In this document: piece by piece, positions 10,801 through 20,047 of the stretch
Position numbering within the stretch: position 1 is the stretch's first letter
Layout of the letters: each line of letters begins with the position of its first letter
Origin: Pseudomonadota bacterium
Lineage (GTDB): Bacteria > Pseudomonadota > Alphaproteobacteria > Acetobacterales > Acetobacteraceae
Assembly: GCA_021826225.1 (NCBI GenBank)
Contig: JAKBAV010000001.1
Span: forward strand, 1-64,000
Direction of reading: 5' to 3'
Length of the DNA: 64,000 bases
Program-made: the position numbers and the translations under genes
Notes under the pieces: model-generated
What the model was told of the DNA's origin: nothing
Databases searched by the model: none
Seen by the model: only the letters and a program-made list of their open reading frames with translations

Positions 10801-11664
10801 ATGGCGAAGCAGGATGTCGGTGGCATAGAGATTGATTACGAGTTTTTCGGCTCGGCGGATGCGCCCTTGGTGATTCTGACACCCGGTGGGCGATACCCGC
10901 GTGACACGCCCGGCCTGCCGCAACTGGCGGCCGAGCTGGTGAAGGGTGGCTACCGGGTGCTCTCCTGGGACCGCCCGACCTGTGGCGCCTCTGATATCAG
11001 CTTCGCGGGGAGTAGCGAGTCGGCCTTGCATGCGGATACGCTGGTGGGGCTGACCAGCGCGCTGGGGCTGGAGCGATTCGCGCTGGTGGGGGGTTCGGCC
11101 GGCTCGCGCATCTCGCTGATGGCGGCGGCACGCGTGCCCGCCCGCGTGACCAGGATGTTCATCTGGTGGATCAGCGGCGGGGCGATCTCGCTGGCCCAGC
11201 TTGCCTCTTATTATTGCGGGGATACCGCCATGCTGGCCGTGCGCAGCGGCATGGAGGGGGTGGCCAACTCTCCGGCCTTTGCGGATCAGATCGCCCGCAA
11301 CCCAGGTAACCGCGCGCGGCTGCTGCAATGGGATGTCGATGACTTCATCACCAGAATGCAGCAATGGGCCGAGGCCTATGCCTATTCCAAAACCTCGCCG
11401 GTGCCGGGCATTTCCGCCGATCAGTTTGCCCGCATGACCATGCCGGTGATCGTGCTACGCAGTGGCAGGAGCGATATTTCCCACACGCGCGAGGCCAGTG
11501 AACAGACGGCGGCGCTATTGCCCAATGCCCAGCTTGTTGAGCCGCCCTGGCCCGACCAGGAATGGAATAATTGCCAGCGTATTCCCAACGAGCCAGGACG
11601 CGGCCGCTTCGAGCGCTGGCCATTGCTGGCGCCGATGATCCTGGCGTTTCTCGACGGGCGCTGA
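10801..11664 (+). CDS. Alpha/beta-hydrolase fold protein
   Basis: The 287-residue protein has the alpha/beta-hydrolase fold: strand and oxyanion segment VILTPGGRYP near residue 25, SWDRPTCGASD near residue 56, and a nucleophile elbow GGSAGS near residue 99 in place of the more usual GxSxG. A candidate acid follows in LRSGRSDISH near residue 220. The catalytic His is not obvious from the end of the chain. A GGGGGGAGC-type ribosome binding site lies just before the ATG. It probably hydrolyses an ester or a ring-opened intermediate of the neighbouring pathway. It heads the rightward operon with acyl-CoA dehydrogenase and 3-hydroxyisobutyrate dehydrogenase. The exact substrate is unknown. Confidence 0.8.
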   Translation: MAKQDVGGIEIDYEFFGSADAPLVILTPGGRYPRDTPGLPQLAAELVKGGYRVLSWDRPTCGASDISFAGSSESALHADTLVGLTSALGLERFALVGGSAGSRISLMAAARVPARVTRMFIWWISGGAISLAQLASYYCGDTAMLAVRSGMEGVANSPAFADQIARNPGNRARLLQWDVDDFITRMQQWAEAYAYSKTSPVPGISADQFARMTMPVIVLRSGRSDISHTREASEQTAALLPNAQLVEPPWPDQEWNNCQRIPNEPGRGRFERWPLLAPMILAFLDGR

Positions 11665-11671
11665 GGGTATG

Positions 11672-11702
11672 GGAATCCGCGCACAATGGTGGCGCGGATT
11701 CC
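11672..11702 (+). terminator. Perfect 11-bp hairpin between hydrolase and acyl-CoA dehydrogenase
   Basis: GGAATCCGCGC (11672-11682) and GCGCGGATTCC (11692-11702) form a perfect 11-bp stem with a 9-nt loop, starting 7 bp after the hydrolase stop. No T-run follows, so it is not a classical intrinsic terminator. It may stabilise the upstream 3' end or partly reduce read-through to the downstream genes. Confidence 0.5.
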
Positions 11703-11762
11703 GGCATAGCGGCGCGCGCCTGTTCACAGCTAATGTGCCACCAACAATGGGAGGCGTTTGCG

Positions 11763-12923
11763 GTGGCGTTTGAGAGCGGTCTGTCCTTCGCGCTGGGTGA
11801 CGAGCAGGAAGCAATACGCGAGATGGCGCGGAATTTTGCCGCCGAACATCTCGCGCCATATGCGGTGGAATGGGACAGAAACAAAATTTTTCCGCTGGAG
11901 ACGATGCGCGCCGCGGCGGCTTTGGGCATGGGCGGAATTTATGTGGGTGAGACGTTGGGCGGCTCCGGGCTCTCGCGGCTCGATGCGGCGTTGATCATCG
12001 AGGCGCTGGCTACGGGCTGTCCCACCATCGCCGCGTATATTTCCATCCATAACATGGTCGCAGGCATGATCGACCGCTATGGCGATGAGGCGCAGCGGCA
12101 CAAATATTTACCGGATTTATGTTCGATGGCGCGTTTCGCCAGCTATTGTCTCACGGAACCGGCGGCGGGCTCGGATGCGGCGGCGTTGCGTACGAAGGCG
12201 GTGCGCGATGGCGACGAGTATGTGGTTAACGGTGTGAAACAATTCATTTCCGGCGCCGGAGAGGCGGAGGTTTACGCCGTGATGGTGCGCACCGGCGAGG
12301 CGGGCGCGCGTGGTATTTCCACGCTCATCATCGAGAAGGATATGCCGGGAGTCTCCTTCGGCGCCAACGAGTATAAAATGGGCTGGAACGCGCAGCCGAC
12401 GCGCCAGGTTATACTGGAAGATGTGCGTGTGCCGGTGGCGAACCGGCTGGGCCCGGAGGGTATCGGCTTCAAAATCGCCATGGCGGGGCTGGATGGCGGG
12501 CGCATCAACATCGCCGCAGCCTCGCTTGGTGGGGCACAGACGGCGCTGGATAAGGCAATCGCCTATCTGGGTGAACGCCGGGCCTTCGGGCAGAATATTG
12601 GCCAGTTCCAGGCGCTGCAATTCCGCGTGGCCGATATGGCGACGGAGTTGGAGGCGGCAAGGCTGTTGTTGTGGCGTGCCGCCTGCGCTTTGGACGCCAA
12701 GGCGCCGGACGCCACGAAACTTTGTGCCATGGCCAAGCGTTTTGTGACGGATGTGGGCTTCGATGTCGCCAATCGCGCACTGCAATTGCTGGGCGGGTAT
12801 GGCTATCTTGCTGATTACGGTATCGAGAAGATCGTGCGTGATTTGCGTGTGCACCAGATTCTTGAGGGCACAAATGAAATAATGCGGGTGATCATCGCGC
12901 GCGGCCTGCTGACGCCGCAATAA
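11763..12923 (+). CDS. Acyl-CoA dehydrogenase, isobutyryl-CoA type
   Basis: This FAD flavoprotein (386 residues) introduces the alpha-beta double bond in an acyl-CoA. Family marks are YCLTEPAAGSDAA near residue 125, the FAD/ETF segment RRAFGQNIGQFQ near residue 275 and the catalytic-glutamate region ILEGTNEIMR near the C-terminus. Overall it resembles short/branched-chain enzymes such as isobutyryl-CoA dehydrogenase. I chose the GTG at 11763 because GGGAGG lies 8 bp upstream; an in-frame ATG at 11733 is the alternative. It is followed 15 bp later by 3-hydroxyisobutyrate dehydrogenase, supporting a role in valine or branched-acyl-CoA breakdown. Electron transfer flavoprotein is not in the window. 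Confidence 0.9.
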   Translation: MAFESGLSFALGDEQEAIREMARNFAAEHLAPYAVEWDRNKIFPLETMRAAAALGMGGIYVGETLGGSGLSRLDAALIIEALATGCPTIAAYISIHNMVAGMIDRYGDEAQRHKYLPDLCSMARFASYCLTEPAAGSDAAALRTKAVRDGDEYVVNGVKQFISGAGEAEVYAVMVRTGEAGARGISTLIIEKDMPGVSFGANEYKMGWNAQPTRQVILEDVRVPVANRLGPEGIGFKIAMAGLDGGRINIAAASLGGAQTALDKAIAYLGERRAFGQNIGQFQALQFRVADMATELEAARLLLWRAACALDAKAPDATKLCAMAKRFVTDVGFDVANRALQLLGGYGYLADYGIEKIVRDLRVHQILEGTNEIMRVIIARGLLTPQ

Positions 12924-12938
12924 CGGGGAGTGCTTACC

Positions 12939-13823
12939 ATGAAAGAAACGATCGGCTTTATCGGGCTCGGCAATATGGGCCTGCCGATGGCGGCCAACCT
13001 GGCCAAAGCCGGGTATGACGTGCAAGGCTTCGACGTGGTGCCGGCAGCCAATGAGGCCGGAGCCAGGCTTGGCATTACCGTGCGGCCGAGCGCCGTTGAA
13101 GCCGTTAAGGGCGCCGCGATCGTGATTTCCATGCTGCCGAACGGCAAGCTGGTTCTGGAGCTTTATAAGAGCGGCATATTACAGGCGGCACGGGCGGGAA
13201 CCCTGTTCATCGATAGTTCCACGATCGATATTGAAAGCGCGCGCGCGGCAGCCGTGCTTGCTGTGGAGGGGGGCATGAATAACCTCGATGCCCCGGTCTC
13301 CGGCGGTGTCGGTGGTGCGGCGGCCGGCACGTTGACATTCATGGTCGGCGGCGGCGCTGAAGATTTCGCGCGGGCGAAGCCGGTGCTCGAGGCCATGGGG
13401 CGGCGGATTGTGCATTGCGGCGATGCCGGGGCGGGGCAGGCAGCGAAAATTTGCAACAACATGATCCTCGGTATTTCGATGATCGCGGTGGGCGAGGCGT
13501 TTGTGCTGGCGGAGAAGGTCGGGCTGTCGCACCAGGCGCTTTACGATGTGGCATCGACCGCATCGGGCCAGTGCTGGTCGCTGACCAGCTATTGCCCGGT
13601 GCCGGGACCAGTGCCCACGAGCCCGGCCAATAATGCATACAAGCCGGGCTTCGCCGCGGCGCTGATGCTGAAGGACCTGCGTCTCGCGCAGGAGGCGGCG
13701 GCGGCGGCTGGTGCATCGACCGCGCTAGGAAAACATGCGGCAGAAATCTACGAAAATTTCGTCGCGGCAGGTCAGGGCGGGGTAGATTTTTCCGGCATCA
13801 TCAACGCCATCCGCAACGGTTAG
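12939..13823 (+). CDS. mmsB: 3-hydroxyisobutyrate dehydrogenase
   Basis: The 294-residue enzyme oxidises 3-hydroxyisobutyrate to methylmalonate semialdehyde in valine catabolism. It shows the Rossmann signature GFIGLGNMGLPMAANLAKAG at the N-terminus, the substrate-binding DAPVSGGVGGAAAGTLTFM segment near residue 114 and the catalytic-lysine motif GAGQAAKICNN near residue 167. The ATG at 12939 is preceded by GGGGAG 8 bp upstream; an in-frame GTG at 12930 is less likely. It is in one operon with the acyl-CoA dehydrogenase. Its stop overlaps by 4 bp the stop of the convergent SDR gene. Confidence 0.9.
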   Translation: MKETIGFIGLGNMGLPMAANLAKAGYDVQGFDVVPAANEAGARLGITVRPSAVEAVKGAAIVISMLPNGKLVLELYKSGILQAARAGTLFIDSSTIDIESARAAAVLAVEGGMNNLDAPVSGGVGGAAAGTLTFMVGGGAEDFARAKPVLEAMGRRIVHCGDAGAGQAAKICNNMILGISMIAVGEAFVLAEKVGLSHQALYDVASTASGQCWSLTSYCPVPGPVPTSPANNAYKPGFAAALMLKDLRLAQEAAAAAGASTALGKHAAEIYENFVAAGQGGVDFSGIINAIRNG

Positions 13824-14776
13824 AAGGTCTCGCCGACCATCTCCTCGCTTTTGGCCCATAGGGCGGCGGCGCGTGCGGGGTTGAGGGCATAGGCGGCAAC
13901 GCCCGGGCCCATCAGGCTGGCGGCCGGGGCGGTAAGTGTCTCGGCCACATGGCAATCCTCGCAATATCGCCCGCCAACCTCATTCGCCGGCGCGTATATG
14001 CCGGCCCAGACCGAGGTGGCGGCCCCTTGCGCCGCGTTCTTGCGCACGAAGCTCGCATTTTGCGGCGTACCCGATTGTTCCAGCGTCCGGCGCTGGGCCG
14101 CGCGCGTTTCTGGGTCCATGTAGCGGCCCAACTCGGTTGCCACGCCGCCAGGGTGCACGGCGGTGGCGCGGATGCCGCGTTTGGCCAGGCGCCGGTCCAA
14201 CTCCACGGCAAATAATATGTTGGCGGTTTTGGAGCGACCATAGCCGATATAGGGGGCATATTCCGTGTGCTCGAAATTCGGATCATCGAGATCGACATCG
14301 CAGATATTATGTGCGGAGGAAGCCAGCACGACGACGCGCCCACCCGCCCGGATATGCGGCACCAGACGGTTGACGAACAGGAAATGGGCCAGGTGGTTGA
14401 CGCCGAACTGGGTCTCGAACCCCTCCGCCGTGCGGCTTAACGGCGGTCCCATGAGGCCAGCATTAGCAATGATCAGGTCGAACGGTCCCTGCGCTATCAG
14501 GCCGTCAGTGGCGGCGCGCACGCTGGCGAGCGAAGCGAGGTCCATTTCGACCAAAGTGATGTGGGTGGCATCGCCATGCACCGCTGCCAGCGCTGTTCTG
14601 GCTTTCGTCAGGTCGCGTGCCGCGCCGTAAACAGTGGCGCCGCGTGCGGCCAGAGCATGCGCAGTTTCCACGCCGATTCCGGCTGAAACACCGGTGACCA
14701 CCACGCGTTTGCCGCTCAGATCGATACCGGCCAGCACGTCTTCAGCGGTCGAATAGACGTCGAATGTTTCAGTCAT
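13820..14776 (-). CDS. Short-chain dehydrogenase/reductase, retinol-dehydrogenase-like
   Basis: The 318-residue protein is a classical SDR with the cofactor loop TGVSAGIG near residue 29, the NAG structural motif (IIANAGLMG) near residue 104 and the catalytic YGRSK. A conserved Ser lies upstream in VVVLASSAHN. The long C-terminal part and the VHPGGVATELGRY segment are typical of retinol-dehydrogenase/WW-oxidoreductase-like SDRs acting on lipids, sterols or terpenes. It is the last gene of the leftward amidohydrolase-Rieske-IOR-flavoprotein operon, 9 bp after the flavoprotein gene. It probably oxidises an alcohol or reduces a ketone in the same route. Confidence 0.85.
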   Translation of the reverse strand: MTETFDVYSTAEDVLAGIDLSGKRVVVTGVSAGIGVETAHALAARGATVYGAARDLTKARTALAAVHGDATHITLVEMDLASLASVRAATDGLIAQGPFDLIIANAGLMGPPLSRTAEGFETQFGVNHLAHFLFVNRLVPHIRAGGRVVVLASSAHNICDVDLDDPNFEHTEYAPYIGYGRSKTANILFAVELDRRLAKRGIRATAVHPGGVATELGRYMDPETRAAQRRTLEQSGTPQNASFVRKNAAQGAATSVWAGIYAPANEVGGRYCEDCHVAETLTAPAASLMGPGVAAYALNPARAAALWAKSEEMVGETF

Positions 14777-14785
14777 GTGATATCC

Positions 14786-16477
14786 TTAGTTTTTTGCACG
14801 GGCGGCGATTTCGTTGGCGGCAATATAGCCGAACACCATGGCCGGGCCGATAGTGCCGCCCGCGCCCGGATAGTTGAGTCCGAACGGGCTGCCCGTGGCA
14901 TTGCCGGCGGCGTAGAGCCCGGCAATCGGTTGGTCGTTGCGGTCCAGCACGCGCGCCCTGGCATCGGCCTTCAGCCCGCCTTTTGTGCCGAGATCGCCAA
15001 GATGGATCGGGATGGCGTAGAACGGTGCTTTCTGCAACGGGCCCAAGGCGGGGTTGGGCTTGCAGGTGGGATCGCCGAAGGCCTGGTCGTAGATGGTGCT
15101 GCCGCGGCCGAATTCCGTGTCCATGCCATGGGCGGCATATTCATTGATCCGCCTGACCACATCGATAAGTTTCTCTGGATCGAGTTGTATTTTTTTTGCC
15201 AGATCGGCAACCGTTTCAGACTTGAAGATGTAATGATCCCACCAGTCGATGGGGATGGATTTATCGGACATGATGGCGGCGGGCAGAAACCCTCCTGCCG
15301 TGAACTTGGCGCGAAATACGGCATCGAACACCATCCAGCACGGCAGGTTGGCGCCGGTTGCCTTGTGGTCCGCCACCATGCCGGCACCAAAACGGTCATA
15401 GGAGCAGCTTTCATTCACGAAGCGGTCGCCGTTACGGTTGACGCAGACGGCGCCGGGCCGGCCGACATCGAACACCGCCTGGTGGACCTCCTCGAAATTC
15501 GAGGCGCTGGCGCTCGGCATGATCATGGTCGGCGCCCACCAGCCTTCCTCCGTATGCTCCGTGGCCGCACCGATTTTCTCGGCGGCCAGCAGCGCTTCGC
15601 CGGTATTGGCGCCCTGCGGCGTGCTGGTCCACCAGATGGATGTTTTTACGGGATAAAAACGGTCGCGCAGCTCCTGATTCCATTCAAAGCCCCCGGCGCA
15701 GATGACCACGCCGTGGCGCGCGGATATTTTATGCGCCGTGCCGAAGCGGCTGACATTCACTCCCGTGATCTTGCCGTGCTCGACGATCAGCTCGTCAAGC
15801 TTCGTCTCCAGCCGTATCTCAACATTTTTGGATGTAAGCTGCTCCAGCAAGGGGCCGATAACCGCATTACCCGAGGTGAACCAGCGGTCGCGTCTGGTTA
15901 TTTTGCGCGTCGTCCGGTCCTTCCAGTAGCGCGTGATCACGCCGGCCAGCATGCGCTTCCAGCCTTTGCCGCGTGCCGCGATTGTGAATGTTTCCTCCAG
16001 GTTCATGGCGTAACGATTGAACAGCTTGAAGCGCGGAAACTGCTCGCGCACCAGTGGAAATTTATCGCCAAGCCTGCGGCCATCCCACATCGGCATCACA
16101 AGCGAACGGTCGGCGCGCGAGCCTGGGAGCTCGGCGAAATAATCCGGCCATGGCATGGGAATGAAATTAATGCCGAGCCTGACAAGAAATTGTAGCATCT
16201 CGCGGCCGGTATCGACATAGGCTTCCAGCCGTGTACGGTTGATGGGGCCCTGGATGACCGCATCGAGATAGGTGAGCGATTCCTCACGCGTATCGGTGGT
16301 ACCGCCAAGCCCGTGATTAGCAATCCAGGCGACGCCGCCGGAGGTGGCCGAGGTGCCGCCATATTTATGTGCCTTCTCGACGATCAGAACGCGCAGCCCG
16401 AGATCGGCGGCGCGCAACGCGGCTGTCATGCCAGCGGCACCCGAGCCCACGACGATCACATCATATGTTTCGGCCAA
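14786..16477 (-). CDS. FAD-dependent dehydrogenase, 3-ketosteroid dehydrogenase/fumarate reductase-like
   Basis: The 563-residue flavoprotein starts with the dinucleotide-binding VIVVGSGAAGMTAAL and EKAHKYGGTSATSGG, and ends with GLYAAGNATGSPFGLNYPGAGGTIGPAMVFG, the layout of 3-ketosteroid delta-1-dehydrogenase and related fumarate-reductase-type proteins. Such enzymes desaturate cyclic ketones. Length suits the KstD-like group (about 510-570). It is 17 bp downstream of the indolepyruvate-type oxidoreductase and upstream of an SDR in a leftward operon. The steroid link is family-level only; other alicyclic ketones are equally possible. Confidence 0.85.
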   Translation of the reverse strand: MAETYDVIVVGSGAAGMTAALRAADLGLRVLIVEKAHKYGGTSATSGGVAWIANHGLGGTTDTREESLTYLDAVIQGPINRTRLEAYVDTGREMLQFLVRLGINFIPMPWPDYFAELPGSRADRSLVMPMWDGRRLGDKFPLVREQFPRFKLFNRYAMNLEETFTIAARGKGWKRMLAGVITRYWKDRTTRKITRRDRWFTSGNAVIGPLLEQLTSKNVEIRLETKLDELIVEHGKITGVNVSRFGTAHKISARHGVVICAGGFEWNQELRDRFYPVKTSIWWTSTPQGANTGEALLAAEKIGAATEHTEEGWWAPTMIMPSASASNFEEVHQAVFDVGRPGAVCVNRNGDRFVNESCSYDRFGAGMVADHKATGANLPCWMVFDAVFRAKFTAGGFLPAAIMSDKSIPIDWWDHYIFKSETVADLAKKIQLDPEKLIDVVRRINEYAAHGMDTEFGRGSTIYDQAFGDPTCKPNPALGPLQKAPFYAIPIHLGDLGTKGGLKADARARVLDRNDQPIAGLYAAGNATGSPFGLNYPGAGGTIGPAMVFGYIAANEIAARAKN

Positions 16478-16494
16478 TTTTTTGCTCCCCTTAT

Positions 16495-19400
16495 TTATAC
16501 CAGCGCTGCCTGCGCGGGCATCTCCGCTGGCTCGGTTGTTGCGCTTTCATAGGCGGTTGCCAGGCTGGCGATGCGCGCCTTGTAGACATGGATGCCTTCT
16601 TCCTTCACTGGGCCGTAACCTGCGACCAGATGTGCCGCGCCGGCCATCTCCGTGGCGAGTGCGAGGCTGGCCGCTGTCATGCTATCCGCAAGATGCAGGA
16701 TCATGCTGCGATATTCAGTTATCAGTCGGTGCTCCATGCGGCGTTCCGCGGTATTGCCGAACGGGTCGAGCCATGTGCCGCGCAGGAATTTAAGCCGGCT
16801 CAACAGGCGCAGGATGGGAAATATCCAGCCACCAAATTCTATTTTTCGCGGTCGGCCGGTTTTGGCATCGTGCCGGAAGGCGAGTAGCGGCGGGGCCAGG
16901 TTGAGCGCGATTTTGAAATCGCCGTCGAACTGGCGCGCGAGCTCGGCACGAAAAGCAGGCAGGCTGTAGAGCCGGGCGACCTCGTATTCGTCCTTATAGG
17001 CCATCAGCCGGGCAAACTGGTCTGCGGTATGCATAAGGAAATTTTCTACGCCGGCGATATGGCGGCTTTGCAGGCGCGCGGCGATCTCATCGATGAATGC
17101 TTTATATCGCGCGGCATAGGCTTCGTTCTGGTAGGCGGCGAGATGCTTGGACCGGCTGGCGACCATTTCGGCAAGGGTCTGTGGCTGGGTCGAACCTGTC
17201 AATTTTGCGAATTCCAGAAGCTCATTGGGGAATGCGGCCGCCAGACGGCCGATGGAGAGTGCCTTCAGGTTCTGCTGGACCGCCGTGCCGTTGAGTTTCA
17301 CCGCGTCTTGAATCGCCTCAAGCCCGACCGGCAGAAAGCCCTTCTGGGCGACGAAGCCGACCATCATCAGATTGGTGAAAATCGTGTCGCCGAGCAGCTT
17401 GGCGGCCAGTTGATTGGCGCAGACCAGATTAATTTTATTTTCGCCAATGCGCTGCTCTATGGCGCGCGTGAAGCTTTTTGGTGTCAGGTCGATATCCGGC
17501 CGCGTCTGGAATTCACCCGTCGGCACCACATCCGTGTTGGCGGCGACACGCGTATCAGTACGAATGGTTTTAACCACATCGGGGCCGGAGGCAACGATAA
17601 GGTCGCAGGCGATGAGCAGATCCGTTTGACCAGTGCCGAGCCGGGCCGAGGGGATATGATCCTGTGACGCACTGAAGCGGATATGGCTCATCACGCCGCC
17701 GCCTTTTTGTGCCATGCCAGTCATGTCCAGCACCTTGGCGGATTTACCTTCCATGTGCGCGGCCATGCCGAGAATGGCGCCGACGGTGAGCACCCCGGTG
17801 CCGCCGATACCAGTTACGAGTACAGAATAACTTTCCGTGGCATCCATAATCTCCGGCACTGGGAGCTTGTTGATCAGCGCCGCGAGCCCGCTCGTATCCG
17901 CCGCGTGCCTGGCTGGTTTGGCCCCGCGCAACGAAACGAAAGACGGGCAGAACCCCTTGATGCAGCTGTAATCCTTGTTGCAATTTGACTGGTCGATAAT
18001 GCGCTTGCGGCCAAACTCAGTTTCCAGCGGTGTGATGCTGACGCAGTTTGACTGCCGCGAGCAATCGCCACAGCCTTCGCAAACCGCGGGGTTGATGAAG
18101 AGGCGTAGATCCGGGTCCGGATAATCACCACGCTTACGACGCCGGCGCTTTTCATTGGCGCAAGTCTGTTCGTAGATGATCGCGCTCACACCAGCAATTT
18201 CACGCAATTCGCGCTGCACGTTTTCCAGATGGTCGCGATGCACCACGCGGATGCCCGGAAAACCGGATTTTTCCGGTTCGTCGCTGACCAGTATGACAGG
18301 CTGCACACCCTCGGCCTGTAACTCCTTGATGATCATGCCGACGGAAATATTGCCTTCCATGGGCTGGCCACCGGTCATCGCCACGGCATCGTTATAGAGA
18401 ATTTTGAACGTGATATTCGCCTTGGCGGAAACCGCAGCGCGGATCGCCAGGATTCCAGAATGAGTGTAGGTGCCATCGCCCATATTGGCGAATACGTGCG
18501 GCGTTTCGACGAAATGCTGGGCGCCGATCCAGGCGAGACCTTCGGCGCCCATGCCAACGACATTCATGGTGCGGCGCTCCGGCATGAAGGCGGCGAGGCC
18601 ATGGCAGCCAGTGGCACCGAGGGCTATGCTGTCCGCGGGGATGTTGGTGCTGGTGTTATGCGGGCAGCCGGAGCAGAAAAATGCTGGGCGTATGGCGGCG
18701 GCGGGGGAAATGGCGGTGGCCGCCATGGCATCTAACGTGGCGGCGCAGCGGGACAATGCCGCATCCGCCAGGCCGAGACGCTCCAGCCGATGCAGAATAG
18801 CATGGCGCACCATGGTGGCATCGAGCACGTTATCCTGGGGGAACAGCGCGCGGCCCTGCTCGTCGCGCTTGCCGAGAATCTCCGGCCGCTCGCCCGTCAG
18901 GCCGTAGAGCGCATTGGTCAGCTGCTCCTCGATGACGGGGCGTTTTTCCTCGACGACCAGCACCTTGCGCGCCCCGGCACAGGCGGCGCGGATAAATTCC
19001 TGATCCAGCGGCCAGATGAGCCCAAGTTTCACCACCCCGATACCAAGAGCCGCGCACCGCGCCTCGTCCAGCCCGAGATCGCGCAGCGCCTGGCGGACAT
19101 CGAGATAGGATTTACCGGCGGTGACGATGACGAGCGGCGGGCGTGCCGGGCCGATGATGACGCGGTTGAGACCATTGGCGCGGGCGAAGGCGAGGGTGGC
19201 GGGTAGACGTTCATTCACCACCAGCGATTCCTGCGCCAGGGCGGGCAGGCCACGGCGCAGGTTGAGGTTCTGCCCCGGCGCCAACGCCGGACGGATTACA
19301 GAAATTGACGGTAGCAGTACAGAGGATGTCAGATCAAGCGTATCGGTGACGGTTTTAAGCCCAACATAGAGTCCGGAATAGCGCGACATCTCCCAGCCGG

Positions 19401-19953
19401 ACTGACCGTATTCGAGTATCTCTGCCGTGGTGGAAGGGGCGAGGATGGGGATGAAACCGGCGATCAGCGTGTGCTCGGATTGATGCGCGGAGGCGGAGGA
19501 TTTGGCGGCATGGTCATCGCCCGCCACGATGAGAACGCCGCCTTGCGCATGGGTGCCCTCAAAATTCCCGAGCTTCAGCGCCTCGCAGGCGCGGTCCACG
19601 CCGAGCCCCTTGCCGTACCACATGGCGAAAACGCCATCGAAACGGGTTTTGCCGAACCAGCCGAGTTGCTGGGTGCCGCGAAGGGAAGTCGCCGCCAGCT
19701 CTTCGTTAAGACCTGGCTCGAAATGAATATCATGCGCGTCGAGTTGCTTCTGCGCTGCCCAGAGCTGGGCATCCAGCGTGGTGATCGGCGAGCCGCGATA
19801 GCCGCTGACATAGCCGCCGGTGCGCAGCCCCACCGCGACATCGCGGCGTTTCTGGTCGAGCGGCAGGCGTACGAGCGCCTGCATAGAGGAGATGAAAATT
19901 TGACCGGAGCGTTGCTCATAGCGGTCATCGAGCGTCACGACGGTCTTGGTCAC
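16495..19953 (-). CDS. Indolepyruvate ferredoxin oxidoreductase, fused alpha/beta
   Basis: The 1152-residue enzyme oxidatively decarboxylates aryl or branched 2-oxo acids to acyl-CoA with ferredoxin, using thiamine diphosphate. It has an N-terminal pyruvate-oxidoreductase-like part (TGGYVSGYRGSP), a TPP domain (CSGCPHNTS; GAEGLAWIG; NMGDGTYTHSG), a cysteine-rich insert (CEGCGDCSRQSNC ... CNKDYSCIKGFCPS) and a C-terminal gamma-like domain (TGIGGTGVLTVG). The start is a GTG at 19953 with GGAG 8 nt upstream; reading further upstream would run into the Rieske gene in another frame. One-chain forms of about 1150 residues are typical of proteobacteria. Its place among a Rieske oxygenase and a KstD-like flavoprotein suggests its acid substrate comes from that pathway. 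Confidence 0.93.
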   Translation of the reverse strand: MTKTVVTLDDRYEQRSGQIFISSMQALVRLPLDQKRRDVAVGLRTGGYVSGYRGSPITTLDAQLWAAQKQLDAHDIHFEPGLNEELAATSLRGTQQLGWFGKTRFDGVFAMWYGKGLGVDRACEALKLGNFEGTHAQGGVLIVAGDDHAAKSSASAHQSEHTLIAGFIPILAPSTTAEILEYGQSGWEMSRYSGLYVGLKTVTDTLDLTSSVLLPSISVIRPALAPGQNLNLRRGLPALAQESLVVNERLPATLAFARANGLNRVIIGPARPPLVIVTAGKSYLDVRQALRDLGLDEARCAALGIGVVKLGLIWPLDQEFIRAACAGARKVLVVEEKRPVIEEQLTNALYGLTGERPEILGKRDEQGRALFPQDNVLDATMVRHAILHRLERLGLADAALSRCAATLDAMAATAISPAAAIRPAFFCSGCPHNTSTNIPADSIALGATGCHGLAAFMPERRTMNVVGMGAEGLAWIGAQHFVETPHVFANMGDGTYTHSGILAIRAAVSAKANITFKILYNDAVAMTGGQPMEGNISVGMIIKELQAEGVQPVILVSDEPEKSGFPGIRVVHRDHLENVQRELREIAGVSAIIYEQTCANEKRRRRKRGDYPDPDLRLFINPAVCEGCGDCSRQSNCVSITPLETEFGRKRIIDQSNCNKDYSCIKGFCPSFVSLRGAKPARHAADTSGLAALINKLPVPEIMDATESYSVLVTGIGGTGVLTVGAILGMAAHMEGKSAKVLDMTGMAQKGGGVMSHIRFSASQDHIPSARLGTGQTDLLIACDLIVASGPDVVKTIRTDTRVAANTDVVPTGEFQTRPDIDLTPKSFTRAIEQRIGENKINLVCANQLAAKLLGDTIFTNLMMVGFVAQKGFLPVGLEAIQDAVKLNGTAVQQNLKALSIGRLAAAFPNELLEFAKLTGSTQPQTLAEMVASRSKHLAAYQNEAYAARYKAFIDEIAARLQSRHIAGVENFLMHTADQFARLMAYKDEYEVARLYSLPAFRAELARQFDGDFKIALNLAPPLLAFRHDAKTGRPRKIEFGGWIFPILRLLSRLKFLRGTWLDPFGNTAERRMEHRLITEYRSMILHLADSMTAASLALATEMAGAAHLVAGYGPVKEEGIHVYKARIASLATAYESATTEPAEMPAQAALV

Positions 19954-20047
19954 GAAAAATACTCCGGTGGCCCGCGATAATAGCCCGCGCCGGTACGGCG
20001 CGGTTGCCTGACCCGGCGCAGGAAATTGCCTCGGGCGGCGCTGCGCA

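Noticed and set aside
14777..16195. 472-codon open frame on the plus strand
   Set aside because: It is antisense to the FAD-dependent dehydrogenase gene and shows no domain.
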